Notes under the pieces: model-generated | What the model was told of the DNA's origin: nothing | Databases searched by the model: none | Seen by the model: only the letters and a program-made list of their open reading frames with translations | Assembly (NCBI GenBank): GCA_014730235.1 | Contig: WJIO01000219.1 | Location: 1-52,559, forward strand | From: Candidatus Poribacteria bacterium | Lineage (GTDB): Bacteria; Poribacteria; DTPJ01; WJIO01 | Length of the DNA stretch: 52,559 nt | Reading direction: 5' to 3' | Part shown: piece by piece, positions 38,085 to 47,823 of the stretch | Numbering within the stretch: position 1 is the stretch's first letter | How the letters are laid out: every line of letters starts with the position of its first letter | Made by a program: the position numbers and the translations under genes

Positions 38085-38123
38085 CAAAACAAGTCTGAAA
38101 GGTTACCTTTCAGACTTGTTTTG
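38085..38123 (+). terminator. 18-bp stem inverted repeat between the paralogues, probable terminator
   Basis: caaaacaagtctgaaagg / tta / cctttcagacttgttttg. Confidence 0.8.
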
Positions 38124-38139
38124 CAATTTAAGAGGTTTT

Positions 38140-38763
38140 ATGATGAAATATATATTAACATTTATAATGCTGTTTTCCGTTTTTTCTCTGGCTTTTGGAA
38201 ATGTAGAATTTATAGGTGAAGACAAAGATACCAAGGGTAACTGGCCTGAATTATACGGTAAAAATGGTGCTATTGTTTTCGCTCCTCTGGATATAGAGGA
38301 TCTGAAGGATATTAATGTATTTGATGATGGAGGAAACCAGCGGTGGGATTGGGCCAATCCAACTCAAGATGAAAGAGGATTAATATATCCTGACGATCCG
38401 GATCAAAGAGCTGGATCATGTATGTTTAACAATCCGGTTGGTGTGGTAACTATTGAGACAGACTTAAAGAATTATCAGGTAGCTGTTTATGTAGTGGACT
38501 GGGATTCTTCAGTAAGAGTTCAGGATATGGTTGGTTTCCAGGAAGATCCGCCGGATGATCCGGATGTTACTGTAGAAAACCCGGATTTCCACGAAGGCAT
38601 ATATTATATATGGGAAGTAACCGGCGGAGGGCCTTTCAGCTTACAGATAACTCATAAGGGCGGCGCTAACTGGGTTATATCCGGTTTATTTCTTGATGCC
38701 CTGAATATAGCCGTTGAGACAAAGGGAAAACTGGCGACAACGTGGGCTGGTATCAAACTTTGA
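38140..38763 (+). CDS. Secreted hypothetical protein, tandem paralogue 2, with C-terminal GKLATTWAGIKL
   Basis: Signal peptide MMKYILTFIMLFSVFSLAFG; start reassigned from 38020 because that start lies inside the upstream gene and terminator. Confidence 0.8.
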   Translation: MMKYILTFIMLFSVFSLAFGNVEFIGEDKDTKGNWPELYGKNGAIVFAPLDIEDLKDINVFDDGGNQRWDWANPTQDERGLIYPDDPDQRAGSCMFNNPVGVVTIETDLKNYQVAVYVVDWDSSVRVQDMVGFQEDPPDDPDVTVENPDFHEGIYYIWEVTGGGPFSLQITHKGGANWVISGLFLDALNIAVETKGKLATTWAGIKL

Positions 38764-38927
38764 GATAAACGGCTTTTCCGACTTGAATGTGGAAATGCAA
38801 AAAGACGATAAGCTATGCCTGGACAATTCTCAGATTCTGCAATAACAAGATTGCCGGGCAGGGAAACCCTGATTCACAAACTCAGGAGTAAATCCCTGGA
38901 GGTATTTAGTGGAATAAACTCCTTGCA

Positions 38928-39161
38928 ATGGACAAAGAAATAATGAATAAAATGAAGATGACTTACTTCGACAAAGAGGATGTTTTATACTTAGAAATCT
39001 CTGATGAACCGGAAGCTGGAAGCATTGAATTGGGTCACAATATTACTGCTGAGCTAAATGATAAAGGTGAGTTGATAGGCATTGAGACACTAGAGCAAGT
39101 GACTTTATTCGTGACTCAGTTCTGGAATCAGTACAAGCAAAGATGCTCCAGCTTGATATAG
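38928..39161 (+). CDS. DUF2283-family protein
   Basis: 'MKMTYFDKEDVLYLEISDEPEAGSIELGHNITAELNDKGELIGIETLE'. Confidence 0.75.
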   Translation: MDKEIMNKMKMTYFDKEDVLYLEISDEPEAGSIELGHNITAELNDKGELIGIETLEQVTLFVTQFWNQYKQRCSSLI

Positions 39162-39468
39162 TCAAAAGTTTATAGAGGATAAAATGAGCAGTTTATCGTC
39201 AGTTATATTATCAGTGAAGTTGTCAAATATCAATTATTGCCATTGGTGTACTGAGCTTATTTACAGCAAAATCGTAGAAAATGCGCATGTCAGACAACCA
39301 ATCCAAAAAGTTAAGAAAACCCTGGTTTTATATATGTTTAAGGAGCATCCGAGCTGTGATATTTGTAGGGTATCTATTGCTTACAGTGTATCATTACACT
39401 AATTCACCTGATAACCTTATTTCCATGACTTTTTCAACTAGCACAAATGGTTAAATAGCGGGAGGTTA

Positions 39469-40731
39469 GTGCTTGTGAAAGTGACATGTGTTGCTATAGT
39501 TATTCTTCTCGTCAGTACATCTCCTCTTTTTGGAGTATCGGTCAGTGGAAGTCTTACAACCATGAACTGGCTGCGTCAGGAACCGATAGAGAGAAACGGC
39601 GAGGATTTATATAATTATCTGTATGAATATATACGTGTCAGCATAGGAGACATTGCCGATGACAGCCTCTCCGCGTATATCTACACCCGCGTCAGGAAAG
39701 ATATTGCGAGCGATGGCAAACCTGATTGGCGCACTATATATGGGTATTTAAACTGGACTGGACCTCAAGGCTATTCCATCAAGGTGGGTAGACAATTCCT
39801 ACCAAACGGCTTGGGGTTCTGGCAGATGGATGGTATCAGAGTGAAGTTCAAAAGCTTCAGGGGGATTTCCCATTCTGCATACGCTGGCTCATCAGTTGCT
39901 CCCTGGTCAGTGGGAGAGAATAGGGACGGATTGGCTGGATTGTCAGTAGATCTGCCGGAGATATTGAAGCTGCAAACCGGATTAAGCCTATTTGCCAACT
40001 TCGACAGCAAAAGCTTCGAGCGTGTGGTTATAGGTGGTCACCTGGACAGCTATGATTATAGCCTCTTTGAGCTTCGAAAATTTATCATGTATAGTAAGAT
40101 AAACTATGACATCATCAACAGGGAATTGGTTCAGGGAAGTGCCACAGTCAACCTGAACCTTCTGGAAAAATTCGGTATATACTCGGAATATTATCATGGT
40201 AAGCAGTTATTTCCAGAGGAGTCAATATTCAGTGTATTTGCCACCGACGATATAAACGAGGCCGCTGTCGGTCTGCGGTATAATGTATTTAAATCAATGC
40301 TATTGGCCGGCCGATACAGCAGATATTTCTCTTCGTCCTTTCCCTCCAGCACGTTTGAAATTGGGCTCTATAGAAACCGCTCACGAGTTACAGATTTTAG
40401 CATTACCATGTTGAAAGCGGAAAAGCCAGATACTGATAGTATGGATACTGGGATTCGGGCTAGTCTTGGACGCTCTATAACTAAGAAATTTTCAGCAAAG
40501 ATAAGCGTTTACTACAATGATTACAGGCTCCGAGGGGCTGAGAAACGGGATAACATCCACTCTTTGCAGCTGGATCTTGGCTATCATATCATCGACCAGA
40601 TCTCAGCCCATATAAGGTTGGAAGATAATGTTGATCACAATGGTGACAACAGTTTTAGATTGTTGGCGAGGGTGCGGCTAGGTTTCAAATATGGTCAGCC
40701 ATCTACCGGAGGTGAATATGGCCATAGATAG
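39469..40731 (+). CDS. Outer-membrane beta-barrel (porin-like) protein
   Basis: Signal peptide; alternating amphipathic strands such as 'DSLSAYIYTRVRKD', 'YSIKVGRQFLPNGLGFWQMDGIRVKFKSF', 'LQLDLGYHIIDQISAHIRLEDN'. Confidence 0.7.
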   Translation: MLVKVTCVAIVILLVSTSPLFGVSVSGSLTTMNWLRQEPIERNGEDLYNYLYEYIRVSIGDIADDSLSAYIYTRVRKDIASDGKPDWRTIYGYLNWTGPQGYSIKVGRQFLPNGLGFWQMDGIRVKFKSFRGISHSAYAGSSVAPWSVGENRDGLAGLSVDLPEILKLQTGLSLFANFDSKSFERVVIGGHLDSYDYSLFELRKFIMYSKINYDIINRELVQGSATVNLNLLEKFGIYSEYYHGKQLFPEESIFSVFATDDINEAAVGLRYNVFKSMLLAGRYSRYFSSSFPSSTFEIGLYRNRSRVTDFSITMLKAEKPDTDSMDTGIRASLGRSITKKFSAKISVYYNDYRLRGAEKRDNIHSLQLDLGYHIIDQISAHIRLEDNVDHNGDNSFRLLARVRLGFKYGQPSTGGEYGHR

Positions 40732-41779
40732 CGTTCGCCTCAGACATTGGAGTTATATACTTGCATTGGTGATAGTGTCCCTGACTGCCTGTGCAATATT
40801 TGGCCAGCGTAAGGTATCAGAACGCCGGGTAATATTCTCCCACAAGGTTCACGCTACAGAAGAATTGGACTGCGAAGTATGTCATCAGGAGATTTTCTCC
40901 AGTACTCGCTTTATGGATAATAATCTCCCTGAAGAAGAGATATGCCAGGTCTGCCACGAGGAATCAGAAATCGTGTATAATAAGGCCGCCGCCACTATAC
41001 CGCCTGTGGAATATGGCATGAAATTCTCCCATAAGGTACATCTGGAAGAGGGTCATAAGTGCATAAGGTGTCACGAATCTATACCCAGCAGTTCTATAGC
41101 ATCTGACAGAAACCTGCCTTCCATGAAGATATGTAGTGAGTGTCATGAGATCGAGCCTCTGGAATGCAGCCTTTGCCATTTCAACTTAGGAAGCGGCGAG
41201 TATGTCCCGGCTTCTCACGACAAGGCGATGTGGACAATATGGCACAAAAATCAGGCGGAACGTAACGACGATCTATGCTCAGATTGCCACAGAGGTGATG
41301 TGAAACTCCAACTGGATCAGGATATGATACCTGAACCCGGACACAGTCTGGATCAAAAAATCGAGGAATGCTCCAAATGTCATATGGGTGACATCAGGCC
41401 AAACCGGCATGGCAATAATTATGTTCTTAATCACGGTGTTAATGCAAAGATAAACTCTCAGCGATGCAATGTATGCCATAAACGGGCCGAGTGTATTGAT
41501 TGTCACGAGGCAGTTGATTTCGAGACCAGAATACATCCCGCAGGATGGGTTAACATGGGACATATAGCGCCGGCGCGGAACAACTTGAGTACATGCGTTG
41601 ACTGTCATGATGAGCAGACATGCATGGTATGTCATTTTGAGATTTCGCCGCATCCAGCAGACTGGAAATCCAGATTGTCGTTTGGCTACTCCAGACAGCA
41701 TAGAGATTCGTCAGCATGTATGAAGTGCCACGAAAGAGAGGAACTATGCACGAAATGTCATGGATTAAGACATGATTAA
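40718..41779 (+). CDS. Multiheme c-type cytochrome, 13 CxxCH, probable lipoprotein or signal-anchored
   Basis: CEVCH, CQVCH, CIRCH, CSECH, CSLCH, CSDCH, CSKCH, CNVCH, CIDCH, CVDCH, CMVCH, CMKCH, CTKCH; N-terminus 'ILALVIVSLTAC'; ATG 40718 with ggaggtg RBS. Confidence 0.9.
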   Translation: MAIDSVRLRHWSYILALVIVSLTACAIFGQRKVSERRVIFSHKVHATEELDCEVCHQEIFSSTRFMDNNLPEEEICQVCHEESEIVYNKAAATIPPVEYGMKFSHKVHLEEGHKCIRCHESIPSSSIASDRNLPSMKICSECHEIEPLECSLCHFNLGSGEYVPASHDKAMWTIWHKNQAERNDDLCSDCHRGDVKLQLDQDMIPEPGHSLDQKIEECSKCHMGDIRPNRHGNNYVLNHGVNAKINSQRCNVCHKRAECIDCHEAVDFETRIHPAGWVNMGHIAPARNNLSTCVDCHDEQTCMVCHFEISPHPADWKSRLSFGYSRQHRDSSACMKCHEREELCTKCHGLRHD

Positions 41780-41829
41780 GTTTAGCGTTGTCATGAGGTA
41801 TTTGAATACTATTTTCAAAGGAAAAGATT

Positions 41830-42822
41830 ATGAGAAAATACATTGTATTCTTGAGTGTGCTTACAGTATTTATCTATGTGATGGTATTGACGGGGTGTGA
41901 TGAGGAATCCGTATCGGCGGTTGACACGTGCGGGGCCTGTCACGATGCTTCCACTGAAATTCTTGCATTGCAGATCCAATGGGAGGCCTCTACACATGCG
42001 ACAGGAGATGCTTTTGAGCGAAGCAGTGCTAATTGCGCAGGTTGTCATACAAGCGAGGGATTTAGAGAAATGCTGGCAATGGGCGGTGAGCCTCCGTCAG
42101 AGGCGATTGATGAGGGTATTGACAATCCAACTCCCCCGAATTGTCGCACCTGTCATCAGATTCATAGTAATTATGACGATACAGATTATGCGCTGACCAT
42201 TGAAACTCCCGTCACAATAAGGCTCAGTGGGGAAGTTGTCGACTTTGGCAAGGGAAATATCTGTGCAATGTGCCACCAACCGAGAGTGAGAGAACCTGTT
42301 CTCACAGTTGGCGGTGATGATGTTGAGATCACCTCAAGACGTTGGGGGCCGCATCACAGCACTCAAGCTGCTATTCTGGCCGGCACTGGTGGTTATGAAG
42401 TGCCCGGATCGGTTCCCTATGTAAAGCAATTCGTACACAAAACGCTCATAGATGATTCATGTGTTACCTGCCACATGGCAACTGCTTTTGGCGATAAGAT
42501 CGGCGGACATACCATGAAGATGGCGCATGATTCCGACACGGTCAATGTATCAGGATGCGTGTTCTGCCATGCAGATATTGAGACATTTGATCTGAATGGA
42601 ACCCAAACGGAGATCGCTGGCCTGCTTGATGAATTAAAGGCTCTTCTTATAGCAAATAATCTCATTGATAACTCTGGGCTTGCTGTTCCGGGAATAAGGT
42701 CCTCCGATGAGACGGGCAGTCTCTTTAATTATCTTCTGATATTAGAGGATGGAAGCCTTGGTGTCCACAACCCAAGATATTCACGAGCAATTTTGCAGAA
42801 TTCGATAGAAGCCTTGAGATGA
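41830..42822 (+). CDS. Multiheme cytochrome lipoprotein, 6 CxxCH
   Basis: Lipobox-like 'VMVLTGCDEE'; CGACH, CAGCH, CRTCH, CAMCH, CVTCH, CVFCH. Confidence 0.88.
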   Translation: MRKYIVFLSVLTVFIYVMVLTGCDEESVSAVDTCGACHDASTEILALQIQWEASTHATGDAFERSSANCAGCHTSEGFREMLAMGGEPPSEAIDEGIDNPTPPNCRTCHQIHSNYDDTDYALTIETPVTIRLSGEVVDFGKGNICAMCHQPRVREPVLTVGGDDVEITSRRWGPHHSTQAAILAGTGGYEVPGSVPYVKQFVHKTLIDDSCVTCHMATAFGDKIGGHTMKMAHDSDTVNVSGCVFCHADIETFDLNGTQTEIAGLLDELKALLIANNLIDNSGLAVPGIRSSDETGSLFNYLLILEDGSLGVHNPRYSRAILQNSIEALR

Positions 42823-42840
42823 CCTGTAACCATAATATCA

Positions 42841-43206
42841 TCAGGGCGACTGGATAAATATCTCTAATGTTTTGCCGGATTTCTTATATATAAATATCAC
42901 CAATACAACTTCCCTATATGTCTTTTCAACCCCCCTTCTCTCATTATCAGAAAGCCCTTGTATAACTCTCTGAGCGATTCCTGAGTTTACATCATCATAA
43001 TCTACTATCTGTTCTTTTAATGCCGTCAGAGCTTTATTTGCTGGTATACCTTCTCCTGCCGGTATGGGTATATAGCCCATCTCCTGCTGGAACAGATTGG
43101 GAACAACCCAGTCCCTGAGTTCCAGTTCGCCTATGGGAGAGCTTCGATGACAATCTGGACAGCCAAGTCCACTTAAGTGTAGAATTTCCGGTTGGTCTTT
43201 TGACAA
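42841..43206 (-). CDS. Hypothetical protein, possibly a fragment
   Basis: 121-aa ORF from a TTG start, no recognised domain. Confidence 0.3.
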   Translation of the reverse strand: MSKDQPEILHLSGLGCPDCHRSSPIGELELRDWVVPNLFQQEMGYIPIPAGEGIPANKALTALKEQIVDYDDVNSGIAQRVIQGLSDNERRGVEKTYREVVLVIFIYKKSGKTLEIFIQSP

Positions 43207-43366
43207 AACTCTTTAGTCTTGTTAGGTATAAAACAATATGAACACTGGACTTAACACGATAAACATTTTTTATTTGATTTTTCTGTGGCCCTGACAGAGC
43301 CGAATATAGTGATAAAATAGGTGCGCGGCTGATAGTACCTAAGACACCACTCAAAGGAGTCATATC

Positions 43367-44842
43367 ATGCGCACCTATAATAAGCAATATACTCATCAAC
43401 AATATGTTGAAAATATCTGCTCCAATCTTACCAGATGGCTGAGGAGAAAGTCAAGGAAAATATCACAGGAATTAAAGGAAGCCGCTCTGATACTCACAAA
43501 AATCCATCTGGATTCAGTAGAGCCGTATCTGGAATCCCTCTACTCGCCCAACCCCAGGGGCAGAACGCCATACAACCCCGTATGTATGCTCCGGTCTCTC
43601 CTACTCATGACGCTGCTTAGATATACCAGCATAGAAAAATGGGCAGCGGAACTGGAGAAGAAGCCCAGACTGGCAGTGCTGTGCGGATTTGCGTCCCATT
43701 CCGGGGAACGGGTGAAAACACCGGCAGCATCCACCTTTTATCTATTTATTGACTGGCTGGAGGATGGGGAATACCACAAGCCCTGCGAACACTATACCAG
43801 ACCCAGCCAATTGCGTAAGAAAAAGCATCTGCGGAACATAAAGAACGAGGAACAGCAGCGGAAAGCAGGTAAAAAAGAAGACCTGACCCAATATGATTCC
43901 CTGACAAAGAAGCTGAAGGATGACCTCATAAAGGACGAAGACGAACCCCGTCCCGACGACCTGCTGAAGCGTCTGGAGGACATACTCATAAAATGTGCCA
44001 TCATACCCTCCGCACGACGGGGATTATTAGGCGACACTGATTCTCTCATCATATCCGGCGACGGCTCACCACTGGTAACCGGCGCCAGTCATAACGGCAA
44101 ACCTGCATGCGAGTGCCGGGAAAATGGCATCTATGACTGCGACTGTTCCAGATACTACACTGATGCTAATGCCGACTGGGGATACGACTCCTACCGGGAT
44201 TGCTACTACTTCGGACACACATATTATCAACACATAGCCTCCATCAGCGGACACGACCTGCCCCTGCACGTAAGCATCACCAGGGCTTCAGAATCGGACT
44301 TCACCCAATCCATGAAAGACTTTGACAGGATGCGGAAGACCTTCCGGGAGCATGGTCTGGAATGGCTCATAGACAAAACCGTATATGACTCAGGACATGA
44401 CTCGGTAGGCAACTACCAATACCTGATGGAACAGGGAATAACTCCAGTCATAGCTCTGAACCCCAGAACCGGAGTAAGTCCGGTTCCCACAGGTAGCGCT
44501 AAGGAAGTCAACGAAGAGGGAATACCCATCTGTCCCGGCGGAAGGCTCATGCGCCGGCACAGCTACAACAGGGAAAAGCATCGTATCATTTACACCTGTC
44601 CTGTAAAGCGTCTCACCCGCAGAGACGGGAAGTATATGTATGTGCCCCACCTGGATGAATGTCCATTGGGATGCCTGTGCAGCCCCCATACCACCATGGG
44701 CCCGGTAGTTTACGTCAGAACCAATGACGATCCCAGGTTGTATCCACCTATTGGGCGGGATTCACCCCAGCACAAAAAGCTTATGAAACTGAGAAGTGGA
44801 TTCATAATTTTTCATTCAGTGAGTTTTTTGGCTAAAAGTTGA
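43367..44842 (+). CDS. DDE transposase (IS1182/IS4-like), C-terminus probably truncated
   Basis: 'LDSVEPYLESLYSPNPRGRTPYNPVCMLRSLLLMTLLRYTSIEKWAAELEKKPRLAVLCGF', 'LIISGDGSPLVTGASHNGKPAC', 'WLIDKTVYDSGHDSVGNYQYLMEQGITPVIALNPR'; ends abnormally after 'KLMKLRSG'. Confidence 0.8.
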   Translation: MRTYNKQYTHQQYVENICSNLTRWLRRKSRKISQELKEAALILTKIHLDSVEPYLESLYSPNPRGRTPYNPVCMLRSLLLMTLLRYTSIEKWAAELEKKPRLAVLCGFASHSGERVKTPAASTFYLFIDWLEDGEYHKPCEHYTRPSQLRKKKHLRNIKNEEQQRKAGKKEDLTQYDSLTKKLKDDLIKDEDEPRPDDLLKRLEDILIKCAIIPSARRGLLGDTDSLIISGDGSPLVTGASHNGKPACECRENGIYDCDCSRYYTDANADWGYDSYRDCYYFGHTYYQHIASISGHDLPLHVSITRASESDFTQSMKDFDRMRKTFREHGLEWLIDKTVYDSGHDSVGNYQYLMEQGITPVIALNPRTGVSPVPTGSAKEVNEEGIPICPGGRLMRRHSYNREKHRIIYTCPVKRLTRRDGKYMYVPHLDECPLGCLCSPHTTMGPVVYVRTNDDPRLYPPIGRDSPQHKKLMKLRSGFIIFHSVSFLAKS

Positions 44843-44962
44843 TTCCTTTATCTCCGCTTTCATGATGGACAGAATTTTATGATAATTGGCAACTTAATGG
44901 TTTAATCGCTTAATAAGATATGTTATAATATCCTAAGTATAACATCAACTTAGGAGTACAAA

Positions 44963-45499
44963 ATGTCAAGACTATTACAGGTACGAGAAGTATCAGAAGA
45001 AGAAGCCAAACAACTACGTCAACTATCCACTTCCCGGACAGAATCTGTTCGTTTAGCACAACGTGCTAAGGTAATTCAGTTGATGCTTGATACCCCCAAG
45101 CTACCAGCAGACAAAGCAGGCAAGCTGGCTGGCTACAAGAGCAAGTATGCTGGACGCAAATGGGTGAAGCGTTTCAATGAATATGGCATTCAAGGACTAT
45201 ATGATAAGCAACGTCCAGGCCGTCCACCAGATCATACAGAGGATGTGCGTAGCTCTTTGATAAACCTTGCACTTCAGAAGCCTGATTCTCTTGGTTATCC
45301 CTTTGCTCTGTGGACATTGGAGCGACTTCAGACAGCCTTCAGGGAACGCTGTGGTATGCATGTAGCCACATCCACTATCTGGGAATGGATTGACTCTGAA
45401 GGTCTGAAGTGGAAACGTCAGCAAAGCTGGTTCCATGAAGCAGAGAAACACGATTCCCAATTCGTGGAAAAAAGGGGGTCATCATATATTCATATATAG
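44963..45499 (+). CDS. IS630 transposase OrfA (HTH part)
   Basis: '[34 protein letters not shown]...[23 protein letters not shown]'. Confidence 0.85.
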   Translation: MSRLLQVREVSEEEAKQLRQLSTSRTESVRLAQRAKVIQLMLDTPKLPADKAGKLAGYKSKYAGRKWVKRFNEYGIQGLYDKQRPGRPPDHTEDVRSSLINLALQKPDSLGYPFALWTLERLQTAFRERCGMHVATSTIWEWIDSEGLKWKRQQSWFHEAEKHDSQFVEKRGSSYIHI

Positions 45500-46092
45500 C
45501 ACCACCTCCCAGAACAAAGGTTATATGTATAGATGAGATGGGTCCAGTATCTGCTAAGACATATCCAGGAGAAACCTGGGAACCAGGACCATACAGAGCA
45601 ACGTTTGAGCCAGACTATGGTCGTCGTGGCAAACTGTGGGTCAATGGAGCTTTCGAACCAGCTACAGGAGAAGCTACTATGGTGTTGAGTCCTAGTCGAG
45701 ATAGTGCCAGTCATATACAGCTCCTGGAACAGGTGATACAGCATTTTCCATCTGACCGCTGGTTGATAATTGAGGACAACCTTGTTACTCACACCAGCAG
45801 AGATGTGAAAACTGCCTTGCTGGCATGGCCAGAGATACAGATTCAGTTTATCCCTAAGTATTCATGCTGGCTCAATCTCATAGAGCCATGGTGGAAGCAA
45901 CTGCGATCACTGGCCCTAAAGGGACGACGTTTCGAAAATGTTGATGAAATAATTCAGGCTTTTATTGACGCTTTAGATTACTGGAATGCTCATAAGCATC
46001 CATATTACTGGAAGAAGAAGCCACAAGAGCAGTTCTGTGTCTATGCTGGTGGCTTCGGTTCTTCATGGGAACCTATAACTAATGCTATTTAG
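45469..46092 (+). CDS. IS630 transposase OrfB (DDE part), reached by -1 frameshift
   Basis: -1 frame from 45469 reads [34 protein letters not shown]...[15 protein letters not shown]...[15 protein letters not shown]. Confidence 0.85.
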   Translation, partial: KKGVIIYSYIAPPPRTKVICIDEMGPVSAKTYPGETWEPGPYRATFEPDYGRRGKLWVNGAFEPATGEATMVLSPSRDSASHIQLLEQVIQHFPSDRWLIIEDNLVTHTSRDVKTALLAWPEIQIQFIPKYSCWLNLIEPWWKQLRSLALKGRRFENVDEIIQAFIDALDYWNAHKHPYYWKKKPQEQFCVYAGGFGSSWEPITNAI

Positions 46093-46095
46093 CGA

Positions 46096-47823
46096 TTAAA
46101 CCACTAAACCAAGTTTATATAATATATTCGGCCTTAATATATATTTTATAAAAAGTAATATTGTGAATATTAGCAAAGCCGTTAATAAAATATAAACTGA
46201 TACATGTATATAATGCCAATTCATCCTGCTGCTAAATAAAGCATAGACTTGCCATAGTATCGAGCCTGCATAGAGTATATATATTAGAGATAGTTTCCGC
46301 TTCTGAATACACCTCTTAAGTATCCATATTATGGTATATGATCCAAGAATCGTGCTAGGGATAACGAATAAAAATGCGAATCGAATAGCAGAACGAAAGA
46401 GCATGAGCATAAAAATACACCATAAAGCGAGGAATATCTTGACCCAGATAACGCGAGTAATTACTATAGGATTATCAATATTCCGCCTAAAATAAGCATG
46501 GGTAGTGCCAGATATAAGTCCAAATACTCCAATTCCAATAGAAGCCCAATATATTGTCAAAGTAACTGAATTCTCTGTGAAGCTGGCCATTGATGCGTCG
46601 GAAAAAAGTCTGCTAAAGGCAACACCAAATATTATTATCTCAACAAAACTCATAGTCCAATACTGATGTAGATCTAAATACTTACATATATCTCGAACTA
46701 TTAAAAGCAACCCAACAGCCATTGGGATGAAAAATACACCTGGATATAATGACCAACCAAGGGCTCCAAGTTTCTGCAATTCATCAATCGTCTGAAACAA
46801 AGGGTCTGTCCCAAATGGAGAAATGAATCTCTCAATCAAAGTGTCAATTAAGTCACCGGTTCCGATAACATAGGTTAAAGCGAAAAAAACTGATCCTGAA
46901 AGAAGCGTTAGTATCATTCCAATTGGTAATCGATTGTGAAACGACAAAAGTTTCTTCATGACTTTGACATGCTGAATAACGGATACCAGAACGGAAACAA
47001 ATAAAATTAATAACGGGTAAATGATAGCTACGAAAACGTGTGGTTGGGCAAAATGGCGATATACATCGGGTTTCAGTATTATCGCACCCAAAGATATTGG
47101 CAATACCCAGCAAGCCAGTAAACCCGATTCCCTGAAACTATATGAATAATCGAGTAATAGTCTTATGAATTCAACAGTAACAATGATGAAAATAAAAATT
47201 CCAGCACCTCGCCATGTAAGTACCGTTAATAGCATAAAAAATGTTGACATTGATCTAAAAAACCATCTTTTACCATCGAAATTACTGAGATGTGATAGTA
47301 TATAGAAGAGAAAAGAGACTGTAGAAAGTAATAAAACTATGCTATCTCTATCAGCAGACCCACTCGCTGTTTTCACAACAACAGGAGGAGCAAGAATTGC
47401 TATGTTAACCGATAACAAAGCAGTGTAATTATCAAAAACATGCCATACTAGGATATATATAGTTAAGGCTGTTAAAATAAAGAATGCAACAGGCAATACA
47501 ATAGCTATATACTCAATTTTACAATCAACACCCGATAGATTTATCAGTCTGTATATCGCAGCAATGGTATATGGATAGACAGTTAGCTGATTAGCAGTTC
47601 TTCTTCCTAAAGGAGCATAACGAAATTTGTCTATCTTCGGCATATATCCTGCTTCTGCTATCTGCTTTGCTTGGTGAACATATCGAACTGAATCTGTACC
47701 CTTGAGCGCAGTTATATCATAGGAAGTGCCCTGTAGTCGAATATAAGCAGCAATTAGGAGCATAATAACCAAGAGAGCAAAGGTGGCAAGCTTATGTTGT
47801 TTTTTAGTAATCCCCGTCCTCAT
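46096..47823 (-). CDS. Polytopic STT3/AglB-like oligosaccharyltransferase membrane domain, 3'-truncated by IS630
   Basis: Many TM helices; 'KGTDSVRYVHQAKQIAEAGYMPKIDKFRYAPLGRR' and 'VKTASGSADRDSIVLLLSTVSFLFYI' resemble the STT3 N-terminal loop and D/E motif; stop codon lies within the IS end. Confidence 0.6.
   Translation of the reverse strand: MRTGITKKQHKLATFALLVIMLLIAAYIRLQGTSYDITALKGTDSVRYVHQAKQIAEAGYMPKIDKFRYAPLGRRTANQLTVYPYTIAAIYRLINLSGVDCKIEYIAIVLPVAFFILTALTIYILVWHVFDNYTALLSVNIAILAPPVVVKTASGSADRDSIVLLLSTVSFLFYILSHLSNFDGKRWFFRSMSTFFMLLTVLTWRGAGIFIFIIVTVEFIRLLLDYSYSFRESGLLACWVLPISLGAIILKPDVYRHFAQPHVFVAIIYPLLILFVSVLVSVIQHVKVMKKLLSFHNRLPIGMILTLLSGSVFFALTYVIGTGDLIDTLIERFISPFGTDPLFQTIDELQKLGALGWSLYPGVFFIPMAVGLLLIVRDICKYLDLHQYWTMSFVEIIIFGVAFSRLFSDASMASFTENSVTLTIYWASIGIGVFGLISGTTHAYFRRNIDNPIVITRVIWVKIFLALWCIFMLMLFRSAIRFAFLFVIPSTILGSYTIIWILKRCIQKRKLSLIYILYAGSILWQVYALFSSRMNWHYIHVSVYILLTALLIFTILLFIKYILRPNILYKLGLVV

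Larger units (their letters stand above)
44897..46104 (+). mobile_element. IS630-family insertion sequence
   Basis: Ends ATGGTTTAATCGCT...AGCGATTAAACCAC (14 bp, one mismatch), flanked by TA on both sides; contains the transposase ORFs. Confidence 0.88.

Noticed and set aside
39184-39402. 72-aa ORF after the DUF2283 gene
   Set aside because: Composition does not look protein-like and no family recognised.
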